NCBI GenBank assembly: GCA_028699365.1
Contig: JAQVUQ010000178.1
Span: 1-6,036, forward strand
Length of the DNA: 6,036 bases
DNA from: a bacterium
GTDB lineage: Bacteria; UBP13; UBA5359
Reading direction: 5' to 3'
Made by a program: the position numbers and the translations under genes. A model generated the notes under the pieces. It searched no databases, was not told the origin of the DNA, and was given only the letters and a program-made list of their open reading frames with translations. Shown one piece after another: positions 5,329-6,036 of this stretch. Every line of letters begins with the position of its first letter. The stretch's first letter is position 1.

Positions 5329-5350
5329 GTCAGGCACAAAGGCACAAAGG
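5329..5350 (+). repeat. GGCACAAA-type repeat, copy C; one arm of a 22-nt inverted repeat
   Basis: The 22 bases at 5329-5350 are complementary to copy D at 5430-5451, with one position that forms a G-U pair in RNA. The arms are separated by 79 bp. In a minus-strand transcript this arm would be made after copy D, so the two could fold into a long stem behind the aspartate kinase coding region. Confidence 0.75.
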
Positions 5351-5429
5351 TTTAGCATAGCTATCCGGGCCTTTCAGACCAGACCTGCATAGTCTACTTG
5401 AAGTTAATGCCTTACAAATGAACTTGAAC

Positions 5430-5451
5430 CCTTTGTGCCTTTGTGCCTAAC
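5430..5451 (-). repeat. GGCACAAA-type repeat, copy D (inverted), directly after the aspartate kinase stop
   Basis: The same octamer unit in the opposite orientation to copies A-C. Its first base on the minus strand is the nucleotide immediately after the TAA of the aspartate kinase gene. Paired with copy C it would give a 22 bp stem. Pairing with copy A (19 bp) is an alternative. There is no U tract after the second arm, so it is not a classical intrinsic terminator. It may still protect or define the mRNA 3' end. Confidence 0.7.
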
Positions 5452-6036
5452 TTACAGACGGTCCCCAGCCTCAAAAAACTCACTGTAAAACGCCTTTACC
5501 GCACTTTTGCGATCTCCGGCTTTGACTCCGAACATCATGCTTATTTCCGATGAACCCTGGTTCAGCATCTCGATGTTTACACCGGCTTCGGCCAGCGCTT
5601 TGGTGGCTCGCGCCGCAGCGCCGACGGCATAGCGCAGGCCCTCTCCCACGATCATAATCAGGGCCAGGCCTCTCTCCACGCTGACGTAATCGGCTTCCAG
5701 TTCCGATGCAATGGCCTTCAGAAGACGCTGTTCCACTTGGGCGTTAAAGCTGTTCTCTCTGATAATAACAGATGTGTTGTCGATGCCGGAGGGAACATGT
5801 TCGTAAGATATGCCCTCGTTCTCCAGTATCTGAAGGAGGCGTCTGCCGAAGCCTATCTCACGGTTCATCATATACTTGCTGACGAAGAGGGTGCAGAAAC
5901 CGTCGTCGCTGGCAATACCTGCAACCTCTCCCGGGGTATGATTCCGCTCCGGCAGAACCATGGTTCCGGGGGCATCGGGATGGTTGGTATTCTTGATGCA
6001 TATGGGAATGCCTGCCTTGACGACGGGGATAATCGC
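5452..6036 (-). CDS. lysC: Aspartate kinase (aspartokinase), C-terminal ACT regulatory region; 5' part outside window
   Basis: The last 194 codons of aspartate kinase, which phosphorylates L-aspartate with ATP as the first step towards lysine, threonine, methionine and diaminopimelate. The gene enters from the right edge. The ATG at 5961 is internal, because the frame continues upstream to 6036 and encodes conserved sequence. Visible residues 1-24 (PVVKAGIPICIKNTNHPDAP with flanks) are the end of the kinase domain, where family members carry K-A-G-I-P-hydrophobic-x-I-[KR]-N-T and then P-G-T. Two ACT domains follow. The first, about 35-110, includes SGIDNTSVII. The second, about 120-190, includes MIVGEGLRYAVGAAARATKA and then NIEMLNQGSSEISMMFGV, the site that in characterised enzymes takes part in allosteric lysine or threonine binding. 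The style resembles the monofunctional class known from Bacillus YclM and similar enzymes. No homoserine dehydrogenase is fused. Which amino acid inhibits it cannot be told from here. Confidence 0.95.
   Translation of the reverse strand, partial: AIIPVVKAGIPICIKNTNHPDAPGTMVLPERNHTPGEVAGIASDDGFCTLFVSKYMMNREIGFGRRLLQILENEGISYEHVPSGIDNTSVIIRENSFNAQVEQRLLKAIASELEADYVSVERGLALIMIVGEGLRYAVGAAARATKALAEAGVNIEMLNQGSSEISMMFGVKAGDRKSAVKAFYSEFFEAGDRL

Noticed and set aside
5194-5358. In-frame upstream extension of the TadE-like gene to a start at 5358 (55 extra codons)
   Set aside because: The extension is translated from the GGCACAAA repeats and the promoter itself, has no ribosome binding site, and would put a second Cys-rich hydrophobic segment before the prepilin-like N-terminus. 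The ATG at 5193 gives the normal family N-terminus.
5251-5451. CRISPR array
   Set aside because: The repeats are about 19 bp and internally made of an octamer, one copy is degenerate, one is inverted, and the intervals are about 21 bp. No cas genes are visible. This is a short intergenic repeat cluster.
5430-5451. Classical intrinsic terminator after aspartate kinase
   Set aside because: The stem partner is 79 bp away and no U tract follows the second arm, so only a long-range stem can be claimed.
5452-5961. Separate small ACT-domain protein starting at the ATG at 5961
   Set aside because: The frame is open to the window edge and the upstream codons encode the conserved end of the aspartate kinase catalytic domain. 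There is no ribosome binding site before 5961.

Overview
The window is bacterial chromosomal DNA with GC content a little above 50% by eye. Nothing in it fixes the taxon. A signal peptide on an exported sugar-dehydrogenase-like protein, TadE/TadG-type pilus-associated proteins, TTG starts, a probable leaderless promoter and short tandem intergenic repeats would suit an environmental or uncultured lineage such as Armatimonadota, Planctomycetota or Chloroflexota. That is a low-confidence inference from style, not from a marker gene.

Layout, left to right. (1) Bases 1-437, minus strand: the 5' part of a gene for an exported, probably lipid-anchored, PQQ-type glucose/sorbosone dehydrogenase family protein that runs off the left edge. 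(2) Bases 438-659: a divergent intergenic region, AT-rich on its left side, with a heptamer repeat and a perfect GC hairpin just before the next ribosome binding site. (3) Bases 660-2075, plus strand: a complete class III PLP-dependent aminotransferase of the putrescine/ornithine aminotransferase type. (4) Bases 2082-5193, minus strand: a three-gene cluster read from right to left, consisting of a TadE-like pseudopilin followed by two tandem TadG-like proteins. Each TadG-like protein has an N-terminal membrane anchor and a long repeat-rich C-terminal part that looks like a beta-solenoid. The last gene ends 6 bp from the convergent aminotransferase. (5) Bases 5194-5451: a non-coding region with the promoter of the tad-like cluster and four copies of a GGCACAAA-type repeat. 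(6) Bases 5452-6036, minus strand: the C-terminal regulatory (ACT) half of aspartate kinase, whose 5' end lies beyond the right edge.

The tad-like genes are the accessory-looking part. A TTGCAA-16 bp-TATAAT promoter lies so that transcription should begin at or next to the A of the tadE start codon, so the first gene is probably translated from a leaderless mRNA. The two downstream genes have strong GGAGG sites and TTG starts and are close enough to be co-transcribed. They are a tandem duplication: leader, N-terminal module and C-terminal tail are well conserved, while the solenoid has diverged. No prepilin, ATPase, secretin or prepilin peptidase gene lies in the window, so this is either a satellite minor-pilin cluster whose machinery is elsewhere or a separate surface-protein system. 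The flanking metabolic genes show no functional link to it.
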